This document shows, piece after piece, positions 6,092 through 16,266 of a stretch of 20,025 nucleotides of DNA. The first letter of the stretch is position 1. Every line of letters begins with the position of its first letter. This stretch comes from Morganella morganii (lineage in GTDB: Bacteria > Pseudomonadota > Gammaproteobacteria > Enterobacterales > Enterobacteriaceae). The position numbers were made by a program, and so were the translations under genes. Where the stretch lies: positions 275,172-295,196 of the forward strand of contig NZ_NRQY01000001.1 of NCBI RefSeq assembly GCF_003996855.1, read 5' to 3'. The notes under the pieces were generated by a model. It saw only the letters and a program-made list of their open reading frames with translations. It had not been told where the DNA came from and did no database searches.

Positions 6092-6526
6092 TCAGCGGAC
6101 AACCAGAACCGAGGTATGAGCGTAACGCACAACGGCGGCTGCATTGGAGCCGAGCAGATAGGTGGACATATCCGGGCGGCGTGAGCTGATCACAATCAGG
6201 TCGCTTTCCAGGGTATCCGCCAGTTTCAGAATCTGATCTTTTGGTGAGCCGGAGACCACATGCAGCTCAAACTGCTCCGCAGGCAGATTAAAATCACTGA
6301 CCATCTTCGCCAGCTGCTCTTTGGCGCTGTCCAGAATCTCATCTTTTTCCGGCAGGGTTGCAGCATAGGCAATGCCGAACGAAGCAAAGTGAGAGAATGA
6401 CGGGATCACGGCGACAAAGTGAATTTTGGCATTTTCAAATTTGGCTAATGTCTGAATCGTCGGGATTACCTCGCGGGTCAGCCCGGTTTCGGAAATATCG
6501 ATTGGAACTATAATCGTTTTATACAT
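6092..6526 (-). CDS. uspF: Universal stress protein F
   Basis: This 144-residue cytoplasmic protein of the Usp (class III, UspF/G) type folds as a Rossmann-like nucleotide-binding dimer. It is induced in stress and linked in E. coli to adhesion and survival. The sequence runs MYKTIIVPIDIS at the start, GSPKDQIL in the middle, and YLLGSNAAAVVRYAHTSVLVVR at the end, a close match to E. coli UspF. The first glycines of the classic G2xG9xG(S/T) ATP motif are replaced (SSRRPDMSTYLLGS), as in E. coli UspF, so binding follows that subfamily. A good ribosome binding site (GAGGTG) precedes the ATG. It is a single-gene unit with its own promoter and terminator. Confidence 0.95.
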   Translation of the reverse strand: MYKTIIVPIDISETGLTREVIPTIQTLAKFENAKIHFVAVIPSFSHFASFGIAYAATLPEKDEILDSAKEQLAKMVSDFNLPAEQFELHVVSGSPKDQILKLADTLESDLIVISSRRPDMSTYLLGSNAAAVVRYAHTSVLVVR

Positions 6527-6592
6527 AACACACCTCGCAATCTGAAAGCCGGCAAAATTAAGTTATTAGTAATAGTAATCTGCGTTAAGAGC

Positions 6593-6622
6593 ACTATACG
6601 TGAAAACGATCAAAATTCACAA
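6593..6622 (-). promoter_or_regulatory. Likely uspF promoter with an internal dyad
   Basis: On the minus strand TTGTGA (6617-6622) and TATAGT (6593-6598) are 18 bp apart. The spacer is framed by GTGAA (6600-6604) and TTCAC (6616-6620), a dyad centred on GATC that could bind a regulator. Assignment is by eye. Confidence 0.45.
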
Positions 6623-6624
6623 AT

Positions 6625-6643
6625 AAACCCCTTAACGGGGCTT
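6625..6643 (-). terminator. Weak terminator-like hairpin after the DUF3024-like gene
   Basis: On the minus strand AAGCCCC pairs with GGGGTTT through one G-U pair, around a 5-base loop, followed by ATTTGTGAATTTT. It lies 19 bases after the gene's stop and directly upstream of the uspF promoter. Confidence 0.5.
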
Positions 6644-6661
6644 AATTGTGTGATGTGGTGA

Positions 6662-7009
6662 CTAGCTGAAAATAAAACGGTCAGATTTATCATCCAGAAT
6701 CTGCTTCAGCAGTGCACTCAGCGTGCCGGCAGGTGTGTCCGGGTCCGGCTGCCATTTGTTGTTATCCACATAAAAAAGCTGCCAGTTATCATCGGCTTCT
6801 GACCAGGTCAGTCTGGCGATTTGCTTTTCAATGGTTTGCGGGGTGCCGCACGGGCAGACGAGTTGTTTCTGATAAATCAGTATGTTGTTATTGTCCGTGC
6901 GGTACTGAACATCGAACTCATCGGGGATATGACCATTCGGATACAGGCGCTCAGTGAACAGGCGCATGTTCTGCTTTATTTGCTGTGTCTGAACTGAATT
7001 AAATTCCAT
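6662..7009 (-). CDS. Small DUF3024-like protein
   Basis: This 115-residue protein has no signal peptide or membrane segment. Its core, KQIARLTWSEADDNWQLFYVDNNKWQPD, fits the DUF3024 pattern in which an alanine-lysine or arginine strand is followed by W-x-L-x-Y and a final W near a proline. A CPCG motif at about residues 52-55 could bind metal. The function is unknown. It stands alone between uspF and the pts operon. The region upstream (7010-7234) holds a GC-rich hairpin at 7056-7076 (CCCGCC/GGCGGG) but no other recognised gene. Confidence 0.7.
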   Translation of the reverse strand: MEFNSVQTQQIKQNMRLFTERLYPNGHIPDEFDVQYRTDNNNILIYQKQLVCPCGTPQTIEKQIARLTWSEADDNWQLFYVDNNKWQPDPDTPAGTLSALLKQILDDKSDRFIFS

Positions 7010-7234
7010 AGCATTACCATTTTGTGACGAACGAAAATGAAAACATCCCGTTTATCCCGCCCGCAGTTCCGGCGGGTCCGGCCGTATCAGGCAGTACATA
7101 ATCTGCGTAAATTGCGGACCGTCACGGGAGATCATGTTAGCGCATTTCACTGAGGTGAGAAATACTTTTCCGGCGATTCAGGAAAACAGGCAGGGATAAT
7201 ACAACAGAATTAATCAATCAAAGGAAAACAGACG

Positions 7235-7264
7235 AAAAAAAACGGCTTCCGCAGAAACCGTTTT
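7235..7264 (-). terminator. Terminator of the ptsHI-crr operon
   Basis: On the minus strand AAAACGGTTTC and GAAGCCGTTTT form an 11-bp stem with one U-G pair and a TGCG tetraloop, then continue into a run of T (complement of the A-run 7235-7242). An upstream arm at 7284-7296, overlapping the crr stop codon, is perfectly complementary to 7241-7253 and could form a competing 13-bp stem. Confidence 0.9.
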
Positions 7265-7294
7265 TTCAGTGTACTGGCTGTGGTGCGGAAGCCG

Positions 7295-7804
7295 TTATTT
7301 TTTGATTCTGATAACAACAGTTTCGCCGACAGTGACCGGGCCGGTCAGTTTAGTCATCTCTTTGATTTCATCCATATTAGAGATAACAACCGGGGTCAGG
7401 GTGGATTTAGCTTTCTCTTCGAGCAGCGCCAGATCGAATTCAAGTACCAGGTCGCCTTTCTGTACGCGCTGGCCTTCTTCCGCAATACGTTTGAAGCCTT
7501 CACCTTTCAGTTCGACGGTGTCGATCCCGAAGTGAACAAACAGTTCAATCCCGCTGTCCGACTCAATGGAGAAGGCGTGATTAGTTTCAAAAATTTTACC
7601 GATTGTACCGTCAACAGGGGCAACAATTATGTTTCCCGCCGGTTTGATGGCAATACCATCGCCGACAATTTTTTCAGCGAAAACGACGTCAGGCACATCT
7701 TCGATATTCACAATCTCACCGGACAACGGCGCCACGATGTCGATCGTGCCGCTGTCTTTTTTATCATCCGAAACCAGCGACTTCAGTTTGTCAAACAGAC
7801 CCAT
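7295..7804 (-). CDS. crr: Glucose-specific PTS enzyme IIA (EIIA-Glc)
   Basis: This 169-residue cytoplasmic phosphocarrier, the usual length, takes phosphate from HPr and passes it to IIB-Glc. When unphosphorylated it inhibits many sugar permeases, and when phosphorylated it activates adenylate cyclase. Seen here: the amphipathic start [11 protein letters not shown] that touches the membrane, His76 (ETNHAF) and the phosphorylated His91 in [18 protein letters not shown] (His75 and His90 without Met), and the family C-terminus. It is the last gene of the pts operon, 49 bases after ptsI, with ribosome binding site GGAGAG. Confidence 0.98.
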   Translation of the reverse strand: MGLFDKLKSLVSDDKKDSGTIDIVAPLSGEIVNIEDVPDVVFAEKIVGDGIAIKPAGNIIVAPVDGTIGKIFETNHAFSIESDSGIELFVHFGIDTVELKGEGFKRIAEEGQRVQKGDLVLEFDLALLEEKAKSTLTPVVISNMDEIKEMTKLTGPVTVGETVVIRIKK

Positions 7805-7853
7805 GAATACTCTCCTAAATGTTGATACGGGACCGGGCGTGAATTTGGTTTTT

Positions 7854-9578
7854 TCAGCACAGGGTTTTTTCTTTGGTGAAGGTTTCCGCCAGTGCCATCA
7901 GTTCTGTTGCTGTCGGCTGAGCGAGTGCCTGTTCAGCCAGTGCTTTCGCATCTTCATAATGCGTATTGCGGATCAGTTTTTTGATACGCGGGATAGCAAT
8001 AGAACTCATACTAAATTCATCTAAACCCATGCCCAGCAACAATAAAGTTGCACGTTCATCACCCGCCAGCTCACCACACATTCCGGTCCATTTTCCTTCC
8101 GCGTGGGAAGCATCAATGACTTGTTTGATAAGGTTCAGCACCGCAGGAGACATCGGGTTGTAGAGATGGGAAATCAGCTCATTTCCGCGATCCACAGCCA
8201 GAGTATACTGCGTCAGGTCGTTGGTTCCAATACTGAAAAAATCGACTTCTTTTGCAATGTGACGTGCATTAATTGCTGCCGCCGGGGTTTCCACCATGAT
8301 ACCAACTTCGATAGTTTCATCAAAAGGTTTCTGTTCATCCCGCAGCTGCTGTTTCATTTCGTCCACTATCTTATTGAGTTCGCGGACTTCTTCGACGGAA
8401 ATAACCATCGGGAACATGATGCGCAACTTTCCGAAAACGGACGCGCGTAAAATAGCACGCAGCTGGGTGTAGAGAATTTCACGGCGATCCAGGCAGATAC
8501 GGATAGCACGCCAGCCGAGGAACGGGTTTTCCTCTTTCGGCAGATTCATATACGGCAGATCTTTGTCGCCGCCGATGTCCATGGTACGGACAATAATCGC
8601 TTCGTCCGGCATCGCCTGAGCGACTTCTTTGTAAGCACGGAACTGCTCTTCTTCTGTCGGCAGAGAGTCGCGATCCATAAACAGGAATTCGGTGCGGTAT
8701 AAACCGACACCTTCCGCGCCGTTACGCTCCGCACCCGGCATATCACGCACTGTACCGATGTTGGCACAGACTTCGACCTGGTGGCCGTCGAGGGTGATGG
8801 CAGGCAGATCTTTGAGTTTTGCCAGCTCGGTTTTTTCCGCCAGATAGTCATCGCGTACTTCTTTCATACGCTCAATCTCTTCTTCTGACGGATTGAGATA
8901 AATGGTGTTATTGACTGCATCCAGGATCAGGTAATCATCACTTTTGATATTTTCAGTGGCGTTACCGGTGCCGACCACGGCCGGGATTTCCAGGGAGCGG
9001 GCCATAATTGATGTATGGGATGTCCGGCCGCCGATATCCGTGATAAAACCCAGCACTTTTCTCAGGTTCAGCTGTGCGGTTTCGGATGGTGTCAGGTCTT
9101 TGGAGACCAGAATAACTTCATCAGCGATGGCGCTGAGGTCAATAATCGGCATGCCGAGAATATTTTTCAGCAGGCGGTTACCGATATCGCGGACATCTGC
9201 CGCGCGTTCTTTCAGGTACTCATCATCCAGGCCTTCCAGGGCGGTGGCCTGTTCCTCAATCACATGGTTTACCGCGTAATCGGCGGTTTTTTTGCTTTTG
9301 ATGATGTCAGTGATTTCATTTTCAAGCTCCTCGTCTTCGAGCAGCATGATATGGCCTTCAAAAATTTCGGCTTTTTCCGCACCGAGATTTTTTTCAGCGG
9401 TTTCTTTGATGGCATTCAGCTGTGCGGACGCTTTGGCGCGGCCTTCAGTGAAACGCCGGATTTCAGCATCAATCTGCTCAGCAGAAATCGACTTCTGGCT
9501 GATAATGATAGGTTCTTCTTTGAGTAACAACGCTTTACCAAAAGCGATACCCGGTGAAACAGAGATTCCTGAAACCAT
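7854..9578 (-). CDS. ptsI: Phosphoenolpyruvate-protein phosphotransferase (PTS enzyme I)
   Basis: This 574-residue cytoplasmic enzyme starts sugar uptake through the PTS by phosphorylating itself from PEP and then HPr. The N-terminal half has the HPr-binding helices and the swivelling histidine domain with the active-site His188 in [13 protein letters not shown]. The C-terminal half is a PEP-binding TIM barrel with [10 protein letters not shown], the metal-binding region, GTNDLTQY and the acid-base Cys501 in GMCGELAGD. It is one residue shorter than the E. coli enzyme (a one-residue gap near residue 97). The ribosome binding site AAAGG lies at a normal distance. A longer than usual spacer with a hairpin separates it from ptsH. 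Confidence 0.98.
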   Translation of the reverse strand: MVSGISVSPGIAFGKALLLKEEPIIISQKSISAEQIDAEIRRFTEGRAKASAQLNAIKETAEKNLGAEKAEIFEGHIMLLEDEELENEITDIIKSKKTADYAVNHVIEEQATALEGLDDEYLKERAADVRDIGNRLLKNILGMPIIDLSAIADEVILVSKDLTPSETAQLNLRKVLGFITDIGGRTSHTSIMARSLEIPAVVGTGNATENIKSDDYLILDAVNNTIYLNPSEEEIERMKEVRDDYLAEKTELAKLKDLPAITLDGHQVEVCANIGTVRDMPGAERNGAEGVGLYRTEFLFMDRDSLPTEEEQFRAYKEVAQAMPDEAIIVRTMDIGGDKDLPYMNLPKEENPFLGWRAIRICLDRREILYTQLRAILRASVFGKLRIMFPMVISVEEVRELNKIVDEMKQQLRDEQKPFDETIEVGIMVETPAAAINARHIAKEVDFFSIGTNDLTQYTLAVDRGNELISHLYNPMSPAVLNLIKQVIDASHAEGKWTGMCGELAGDERATLLLLGMGLDEFSMSSIAIPRIKKLIRNTHYEDAKALAEQALAQPTATELMALAETFTKEKTLC

Positions 9579-9646
9579 AATAATACCTTTGAGTTTACTG
9601 GGGGACGTACAGCAGCGGGCTGCGTGAGCGTACCCGGAAACGGACT

Positions 9647-9675
9647 ATCCCCGGCATGAGACGGCGGCCGGGGAT
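9647..9675 (-). other. Stable hairpin between ptsH and ptsI
   Basis: ATCCCCGGC (9647-9655) and GCCGGGGAT (9667-9675) form a perfect 9-bp GC-rich stem with an 11-base loop. No T-run follows on the minus strand, so it is more likely an mRNA stability or processing element than a terminator. It fills the middle of a 122-base gap, which is longer than the gap I remember for E. coli. Confidence 0.7.
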
Positions 9676-9700
9676 CCTGACAGGTGAGGGCGGAAGGAGA

Positions 9701-9958
9701 TTACTCCAGTTCACCCATCAGTTTGACGAGGTGCTCTACCGCTTTCTGCTCATCTTCACCTTCTGCGGCGATAGTCACCACGGTGCCCTGTGTCAGACCC
9801 AGAGTCTGTAACTTGAACAGGCTTTTGGCGCTGGCGCTTTTGCCGCCGGAAGTCAGGGTGATGTCAGAAGCGAAGGTTTTTGCTTCTTTGACAAACTGAG
9901 CCGCAGGACGGGTGTGCAGGCCGTTAGGAGCAGTAATGGTGACTTCTTGCTGATACAT
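9701..9958 (-). CDS. ptsH: Phosphocarrier protein HPr
   Basis: This 85-residue cytoplasmic protein, the usual length, carries phosphate from enzyme I to the sugar-specific IIA domains. The phosphorylated His15 lies in [13 protein letters not shown] and the conserved Ser46 in [16 protein letters not shown]. It is the first gene of ptsHI-crr, with a good ribosome binding site (GAGGT) seven bases before the ATG. HPr is present in excess over enzyme I in E. coli, which the hairpin behind this gene could help to bring about here (inference). Confidence 0.98.
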   Translation of the reverse strand: MYQQEVTITAPNGLHTRPAAQFVKEAKTFASDITLTSGGKSASAKSLFKLQTLGLTQGTVVTIAAEGEDEQKAVEHLVKLMGELE

Positions 9959-10030
9959 AGCGTTACCTCATGTTAGGAATTTTTTATCGGCAGTTAATAT
10001 TAAGACATATAACAGTAATCATAGCCGGAG

Positions 10031-10072
10031 CAAGTAAAATAGCACAACCCGAAGATTCGACATACGTATTTG
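10031..10072 (-). promoter_or_regulatory. Candidate ptsH promoter region
   Basis: On the minus strand TATGAT (near 10018-10023) follows a poor TTGTGC at about 18 bp. Other AT-rich -10 boxes lie closer to the gene. A single CRP-like half site TGTGA occurs at about 10091-10095, without a good second half. E. coli ptsH has several CRP-controlled promoters, so the same is expected here but not proven by the sequence. Confidence 0.25.
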
Positions 10073-10168
10073 GTGTCATTATTTTGAGCTGTGAAATAAT
10101 TACATTTTTAATACTAAACAACCGCGCAAAAATCACCCCGCAGAGTGTCAAACTTTGATCCGTTGCAC

Positions 10169-10195
10169 AAAAAAAGCACCCTTTACGGGTGCTTT
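10169..10195 (-). terminator. Intrinsic terminator of cysK
   Basis: On the minus strand AAAGCACCC and GGGTGCTTT (10187-10195 and 10173-10181 on plus) form a 9-bp perfect stem with a 5-base loop followed by a T-run. It separates cysK from the ptsHI-crr operon. Confidence 0.93.
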
Positions 10196-10234
10196 CGAGG
10201 TCAGGCAGGGCGCGGACTGAATCCGTTCAGTTGA

Positions 10235-11191
10235 TCAGTCATCACTGATATCTGCGAACAGGGCAGTACTCAGATAACGCTCACCGGAAGACGGCAGGAT
10301 CACAACGATATTTTTGCCCTTAAATTTATCTTCTTTCGCGAGACGTTCTGCGGCAATTACAGCCGCACCGGATGAAATTCCGGCCAGAATACCTTCGCGC
10401 TCCATCAGTTTGCGGGCGGTTGCAAAGGCATCTTCGTTACTGACCAGCTCGACGCGGTCAATCAGGCTCAGATCCAGGTTGCCCGGGATAAATCCTGCGC
10501 CGATCCCCTGAATTTTGTGCGGGCCCGGTTTGATCTCTTCCCCGGCCAGCGCCTGGGTGATCACCGGGGAGCCTTCCGGCTCGACAGCCACGATAGTGAC
10601 GTCTTTTTTCCCTTTGATATTTTTCAGGTAACGGGCAATACCGGTGATAGTACCACCGGTGCCGACACCGGCAACAATCACATCCACATTACCGTCAGTG
10701 TCTTCCCAGATTTCCGGTCCGGTGGTTTTTTCATGGATAGCCGGGTTGGCCGGGTTGCTGAACTGCTGTAACACGATGTAGCGGGACGGATCAGCTGCAC
10801 TGATTTCATCGGCTTTTTCAATCGCGCCTTTCATGCCTTTCGCGCCGTCGGTCAGTACCAGGTTTGCACCCAGCGCTTTCAGCAGTTTACGGCGTTCAAT
10901 ACTCATGGTATCCGGCATGGTCAGGGTGAGTTTGTAACCGCGGGCGGCAGCGACATAGGCCAGCGCAATTCCGGTGTTACCGCTGGTCGGCTCCACCAGC
11001 TCCACGCCGGGCTTCAGAATACCGCGTTTTTCCGCATCCCAGATCATATTGGCACCGATACGGCACTTGACGCTGAAACTCGGGTTACGGGATTCCACTT
11101 TCGCCAGGATATTACCGTGACCGAAATGTTTGAGACGCACCAGCGGTGTGTGACCAATGGTTAGCGAATTATCTTCATATATCTTACTCAT
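10235..11191 (-). CDS. cysK: Cysteine synthase A (O-acetylserine sulfhydrylase)
   Basis: This pyridoxal-phosphate enzyme makes L-cysteine from O-acetylserine and sulfide in the cytoplasm. In complex with CysE it forms cysteine synthase. The PLP lysine is Lys42 in [14 protein letters not shown], the substrate loop TSGNTG is at 69-74, and the phosphate-binding GTGGTITG is at about 176-183. It is 318 residues, a few shorter than the E. coli enzyme at the C-terminus (ends FADISDD). The ribosome binding site AAGGAA is good. It is a single-gene unit, with a 189-base gap to cysZ and its own terminator. Control by CysB is expected from the family, but I could not identify a clear CysB site. Confidence 0.97.
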   Translation of the reverse strand: MSKIYEDNSLTIGHTPLVRLKHFGHGNILAKVESRNPSFSVKCRIGANMIWDAEKRGILKPGVELVEPTSGNTGIALAYVAAARGYKLTLTMPDTMSIERRKLLKALGANLVLTDGAKGMKGAIEKADEISAADPSRYIVLQQFSNPANPAIHEKTTGPEIWEDTDGNVDVIVAGVGTGGTITGIARYLKNIKGKKDVTIVAVEPEGSPVITQALAGEEIKPGPHKIQGIGAGFIPGNLDLSLIDRVELVSNEDAFATARKLMEREGILAGISSGAAVIAAERLAKEDKFKGKNIVVILPSSGERYLSTALFADISDD

Positions 11192-11380
11192 CGGTTTTCC
11201 TTATAGGGTTATTCATAATCAGACTAAATATAAAACCACATTACCCGCTGACCGGCGGAAAGGAAATACATAATCGGCATATCCATATAACCGGACAGAT
11301 GATTAATAGCGAAAAGGTATAAGAGGCGGGAAAAACGGCAGGGCGGCGCGTAACCGCCCTGCACGGAAGGGAAAGGCGGA

Positions 11381-12133
11381 TCAGCCGCGGACAAACTGTC
11401 CGCGGTAGCGATCCACCCACAGCGCGGTGGCGCCGCAGACGGCGGCCGGCATGATAAACAGGTTCACAAACGGGATCATGGTAAGCACACTGACCAGAGA
11501 ACCGAACTGGAGATTGGTCATATTATCGCGGCGCAGGGTGCTTTTCATCTCCGGAAAACTGACCTTGTGATTATCAAACGGAAAATCCCCGTACTGGACA
11601 GACATCATCCAGGCACCGAAAATAAACCAGAGCACCGGCGCGATTGTTTGTCCGACCCCCGGAATAAAGAACAAAATCAGCAGAATAACGGCACGCGGGA
11701 TGTAATAGAGCAGTTTGACCATCTCCCGTTTCAGAATGCGCGGAATATCTTTCATCAGATCCGCCCAGCCCTGATCCGGCGCGGGACGCCCGGTCAGTTC
11801 CGCTTCCAGTTTCTCCGACAGCCAGCCGTTAAACGGCGAGGCGATGATATTGGCGACCGTGCTGAAAAAATAGCTGAAAATCAGCAGCACGGAGATCACC
11901 GCCACCGGCCAGATAAGATAATCCAGCCATTGCAGCCAGCCCGGTACTTTATCCATCAGCCAGGTCATCCATCCGCCGAACTGACTGAACAACCACCAGA
12001 GTGCGCCGCCCATAACCACGATGTTGGCCAGCAGCGGCAGAATCACGAAGGCCCGGATACCCGGACGCATCATCAGCCGCCATCCTTGTGCAACATATGC
12101 AAAGCCGCTGAGCGGCCTGACAGGATTTGTCAT
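11381..12133 (-). CDS. cysZ: Sulfate transporter CysZ
   Basis: This 250-residue inner-membrane protein (about 253 in E. coli) carries sulfate into the cytoplasm for cysteine synthesis. It starts [21 protein letters not shown] and has hydrophobic segments at about residues 25-48, 68-95, 143-165 and 205-225. The typical central stretch [14 protein letters not shown] lies near residue 100. It lies upstream of cysK on the same strand, as in E. coli, and divergent from zipA. No strong terminator is seen between cysZ and cysK. Confidence 0.96.
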   Translation of the reverse strand: MTNPVRPLSGFAYVAQGWRLMMRPGIRAFVILPLLANIVVMGGALWWLFSQFGGWMTWLMDKVPGWLQWLDYLIWPVAVISVLLIFSYFFSTVANIIASPFNGWLSEKLEAELTGRPAPDQGWADLMKDIPRILKREMVKLLYYIPRAVILLILFFIPGVGQTIAPVLWFIFGAWMMSVQYGDFPFDNHKVSFPEMKSTLRRDNMTNLQFGSLVSVLTMIPFVNLFIMPAAVCGATALWVDRYRGQFVRG

Positions 12134-12294
12134 ACTTCCTATTCACTCCTATGATTGGAAAACGTTATACTATCAGACTGAACTATTGATTTGTCCGGCC
12201 ACAAATGAAATGTCAGGATGAAAAATCAGTCAAAAAGAGCAATTAAATGATCTTTATTGCAAGAAATACGTGCAGGGACTTGAACTTAACATCA

Positions 12295-12325
12295 TTGACA
12301 AATACTCTTGTAATCAAGCGATAGT
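12295..12325 (+). promoter_or_regulatory. Possible zipA promoter
   Basis: A perfect TTGACA (12295-12300) is followed after 19 bp by GATAGT (12320-12325). The spacing is longer than ideal, so this is tentative. The rest of the 237-base cysZ-zipA gap shows no recognised gene. Confidence 0.35.
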
Positions 12326-12370
12326 ATTTTGCCATGGTGGCCTTTAATTTAAACAACAGAGATAGCACTG

Positions 12371-13351
12371 ATGCAAGATTTGCGTCTGATATTAATCGTT
12401 GTGGGTGCGGCAGCAATCATCGCATTGTTGCTTCACGGACTGTGGACGAGCCGTAAAGAGCGCTCATCACTGTTTCGCGCGCGCCCCATGAAGCGTCGTA
12501 AATACGGGTCACAGGATGAAGCCGCTGATGACATGTCAGAGGCTCCCGTCTCCCGTCATTCTGCTGCATTACCGGAAGATCCGGATGCACGGGTTTCCCC
12601 GTATTCTGAAGCACAGAATGAGCAGGACCCGTTATTGTCTGCCGGCAGAATGCATCCGTCATCAGAGCCGGAAGAACCGCCGGTGATGCCGAAAGCACAG
12701 AGCCCGCGCCGTCAGCCGGTAAAAACACCGGAAACAGAGCCGCAAATCGGATTATTTGATGCCATTGAGCAGGAAGCGCCGGCACCGCTCGTACCGGCTC
12801 CGGAGGTTATAACAACGGCAGCGGTGGTCACAGCGGCAGAAACAGATATTCCTCATGCAGAGGAACCTGCGGCTGAACCGGAAGCCGTTCCTGTGCAGGA
12901 AGAGGCTCCGCACAGCAGCTCTGAGAACAAGGAACTGGTGCTGGCACTGTTTGTGTCTGGGCATCCGGGACAGATGCTTGCGGGTGATACCCTGCGCACG
13001 GCGATTGAGCAGGCAGGATTCCGGTTCGGTGCCATGAATATTTATCACCGCCATGTCGATCCGGCAGGCAGTGGTCCGGTTCTGTTCAGTCTGGCCAATA
13101 TGGTGAATCCGGGCACGTTTGTGCCGGAGCAGATGGAAGAAATCGAAACCCCCGGCGTGGCCATGTTTATGATGGTGCCGTCCTATGGTGATGCCGGTCA
13201 GAACTTCAAGCTGATGTTACAGGCAGCCCAGCGTATCGCATCAGATGTCGGCGGGGTGGTACTGGATGAGGAGCGCAGGATGCTGACACCGCAGAAAATC
13301 GAGGTGTACAAGGCGCGTATCCGGAAGGTTCTCGTCACCGGACAGAACTGA
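12371..13351 (+). CDS. zipA: Cell division protein ZipA
   Basis: This inner-membrane protein binds the tail of FtsZ and anchors the Z ring. It has 326 residues: an N-terminal transmembrane helix at about 5-22 (N-terminus outside), a basic stretch ([19 protein letters not shown]), a long Pro/Glu/Ala-rich flexible linker from about 50 to 185, and the globular FtsZ-binding domain at 187-326 ([14 protein letters not shown] to the end). The linker is low in conservation, as usual in the family. The gene is followed by a strong terminator just before ligA. Confidence 0.96.
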   Translation: MQDLRLILIVVGAAAIIALLLHGLWTSRKERSSLFRARPMKRRKYGSQDEAADDMSEAPVSRHSAALPEDPDARVSPYSEAQNEQDPLLSAGRMHPSSEPEEPPVMPKAQSPRRQPVKTPETEPQIGLFDAIEQEAPAPLVPAPEVITTAAVVTAAETDIPHAEEPAAEPEAVPVQEEAPHSSSENKELVLALFVSGHPGQMLAGDTLRTAIEQAGFRFGAMNIYHRHVDPAGSGPVLFSLANMVNPGTFVPEQMEEIETPGVAMFMMVPSYGDAGQNFKLMLQAAQRIASDVGGVVLDEERRMLTPQKIEVYKARIRKVLVTGQN

Positions 13352-13367
13352 AACGCACAAATCGCAC

Positions 13368-15445
<2,078 letters not shown>

Positions 15446-15458
15446 CAGAAAGGCCGAA

Positions 15459-15484
15459 AAACGGTCTTCCGCAGAAGACCGTTT
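15459..15484 (+). terminator. Terminator-like hairpin after ligA
   Basis: AAACGGTCTTC and GAAGACCGTTT form an 11-bp perfect stem with a CGCA tetraloop. Only three T follow within the stem end, so termination is likely partial and ypeB can be reached by read-through. Confidence 0.7.
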
Positions 15485-15504
15485 CAATCACATCAGGAGA
15501 GATG

Positions 15505-15726
15505 ATGGAGAAAGAAGACTTAGTGGCCATCGCTAACACTGCTATGCCATTTGGTAAATACAAAGGTTGCTGTTTAATTGACCTGCCCGAGGAATATCTG
15601 CTCTGGTTTGCCCGTAAAGACAGTTTTCCTGAGGGGCGTCTGGGTCAACTGATGCAGATCACCCTTACTATTAAAATTGAAGGTTTAAGTGGTCTGATAA
15701 AACCGCTTAAACGTCCCGCTCACTGA
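15505..15726 (+). CDS. ypeB: DUF3820 family protein YpeB
   Basis: This is a 73-residue protein of the DUF3820 family with the core MPFGKYKGCCLIDLPEEYLLWFARKDSFPEGRLG. It is similar in sequence and place to E. coli YpeB, which also lies after ligA. Its function is unknown, and the compact fold resembles a domain found in exonuclease-linked proteins. Two ATGs are adjacent (15502 and 15505). The second is chosen because it sits five bases after AGGAG and gives the MEKE start seen in E. coli. The last seven bases overlap the end of the convergent marR-type gene. Confidence 0.9.
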   Translation: MEKEDLVAIANTAMPFGKYKGCCLIDLPEEYLLWFARKDSFPEGRLGQLMQITLTIKIEGLSGLIKPLKRPAH

Positions 15727-16142
15727 TCGCGTGTCAGTGCATCGATGACTTTCCTGCTCAGTATACGAAACTGGCGCTGTTCATCGTCATCAAGACTTGC
15801 AAATACCTTTTCTGCATTTCGGGTGCGTCCTGTCGCCGCACGTGACAGAAACTCTTCACCTTCCGGTGTCAGCTGAGTAACCAGTTCCCGTTTATCCGTC
15901 TCCGACTGATATTGGGAAACAAACAGATGTTTCTTCAGCGCCCGTAATGACTTCGAGACATTCTGGCGCGAAATCCCGAGTTTCTGGCTTAAGTCCGACG
16001 GGGTTAAATCGCCCTGAAGGCGCAACATTTCCATTACATCATATTGTGCCCATGTCACCTTTTCAGGTGAGCAGATGGTTCGTTGCGCTACCAATGTGCA
16101 CTGTAACAATGACAGTGTATTTTCCAGTTCCTTGAATGACAT
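15720..16142 (-). CDS. MarR-family transcriptional regulator
   Basis: This is a 140-residue winged-helix repressor type. The helix-turn-helix lies at about 46-72 (LTPSDLSQKLGISRQNVSKSLRAL) and the wing at 77-93 with the family signature DKRELVTQLTPEG. Cys15 and Cys24 lie in the N-terminal dimerisation helices, near the place where OhrR-type members carry their sensing cysteine, though not aligned to it exactly. The gene is divergent from a short-chain dehydrogenase, with two matching dyads between, so it probably represses both. The ligand is unknown. Its 3' end overlaps ypeB by seven bases, tail to tail, and no terminator is seen there. Confidence 0.9.
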   Translation of the reverse strand: MSFKELENTLSLLQCTLVAQRTICSPEKVTWAQYDVMEMLRLQGDLTPSDLSQKLGISRQNVSKSLRALKKHLFVSQYQSETDKRELVTQLTPEGEEFLSRAATGRTRNAEKVFASLDDDEQRQFRILSRKVIDALTRDQ

Positions 16143-16203
16143 AACACCTCCCTTTTATCCTCACCCCTTAGTTTAGCTGAAAGGCAAAATCAGGAAAAGA
16201 AGA

Positions 16204-16255
16204 TTGATTAACTAAAGTGAATCAACTAAGCTTTTGGTTAACTAAAGTTAATTAA
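16204..16255 (+). promoter_or_regulatory. Two MarR-type operator dyads
   Basis: Two 22-bp imperfect palindromes lie at 16204-16225 (arms TTGATT/AATCAA, nine of eleven positions symmetric) and 16234-16255 (eight of eleven). They share the core TTAACTAAAGT and are 30 bp apart centre to centre, on the same face of the helix. They end six bases before the ribosome binding region of the dehydrogenase, so binding would block its transcription. A partial half site (TTAGTTTAGC) lies near 16170. Confidence 0.75.
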
Positions 16256-16266
16256 AAGGCGATGCT

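Noticed and set aside
7280..7825. Long open frame (181 residues) on the plus strand across crr
   Set aside because: It is the antisense shadow of crr, which has full family motifs; no ribosome binding site or independent evidence.
9015..9527. Open frame of 170 residues on plus across ptsI
   Set aside because: Antisense shadow of ptsI; composition follows the complementary codons.
10085..10105. CRP binding site upstream of ptsH
   Set aside because: Only the TGTGA half fits; the second half is wrong at the required spacing.
11567..12154. Open frame of 195 residues on plus across cysZ
   Set aside because: Antisense to cysZ, rich in Gln, His and Arg as expected for an antisense frame of a membrane protein.
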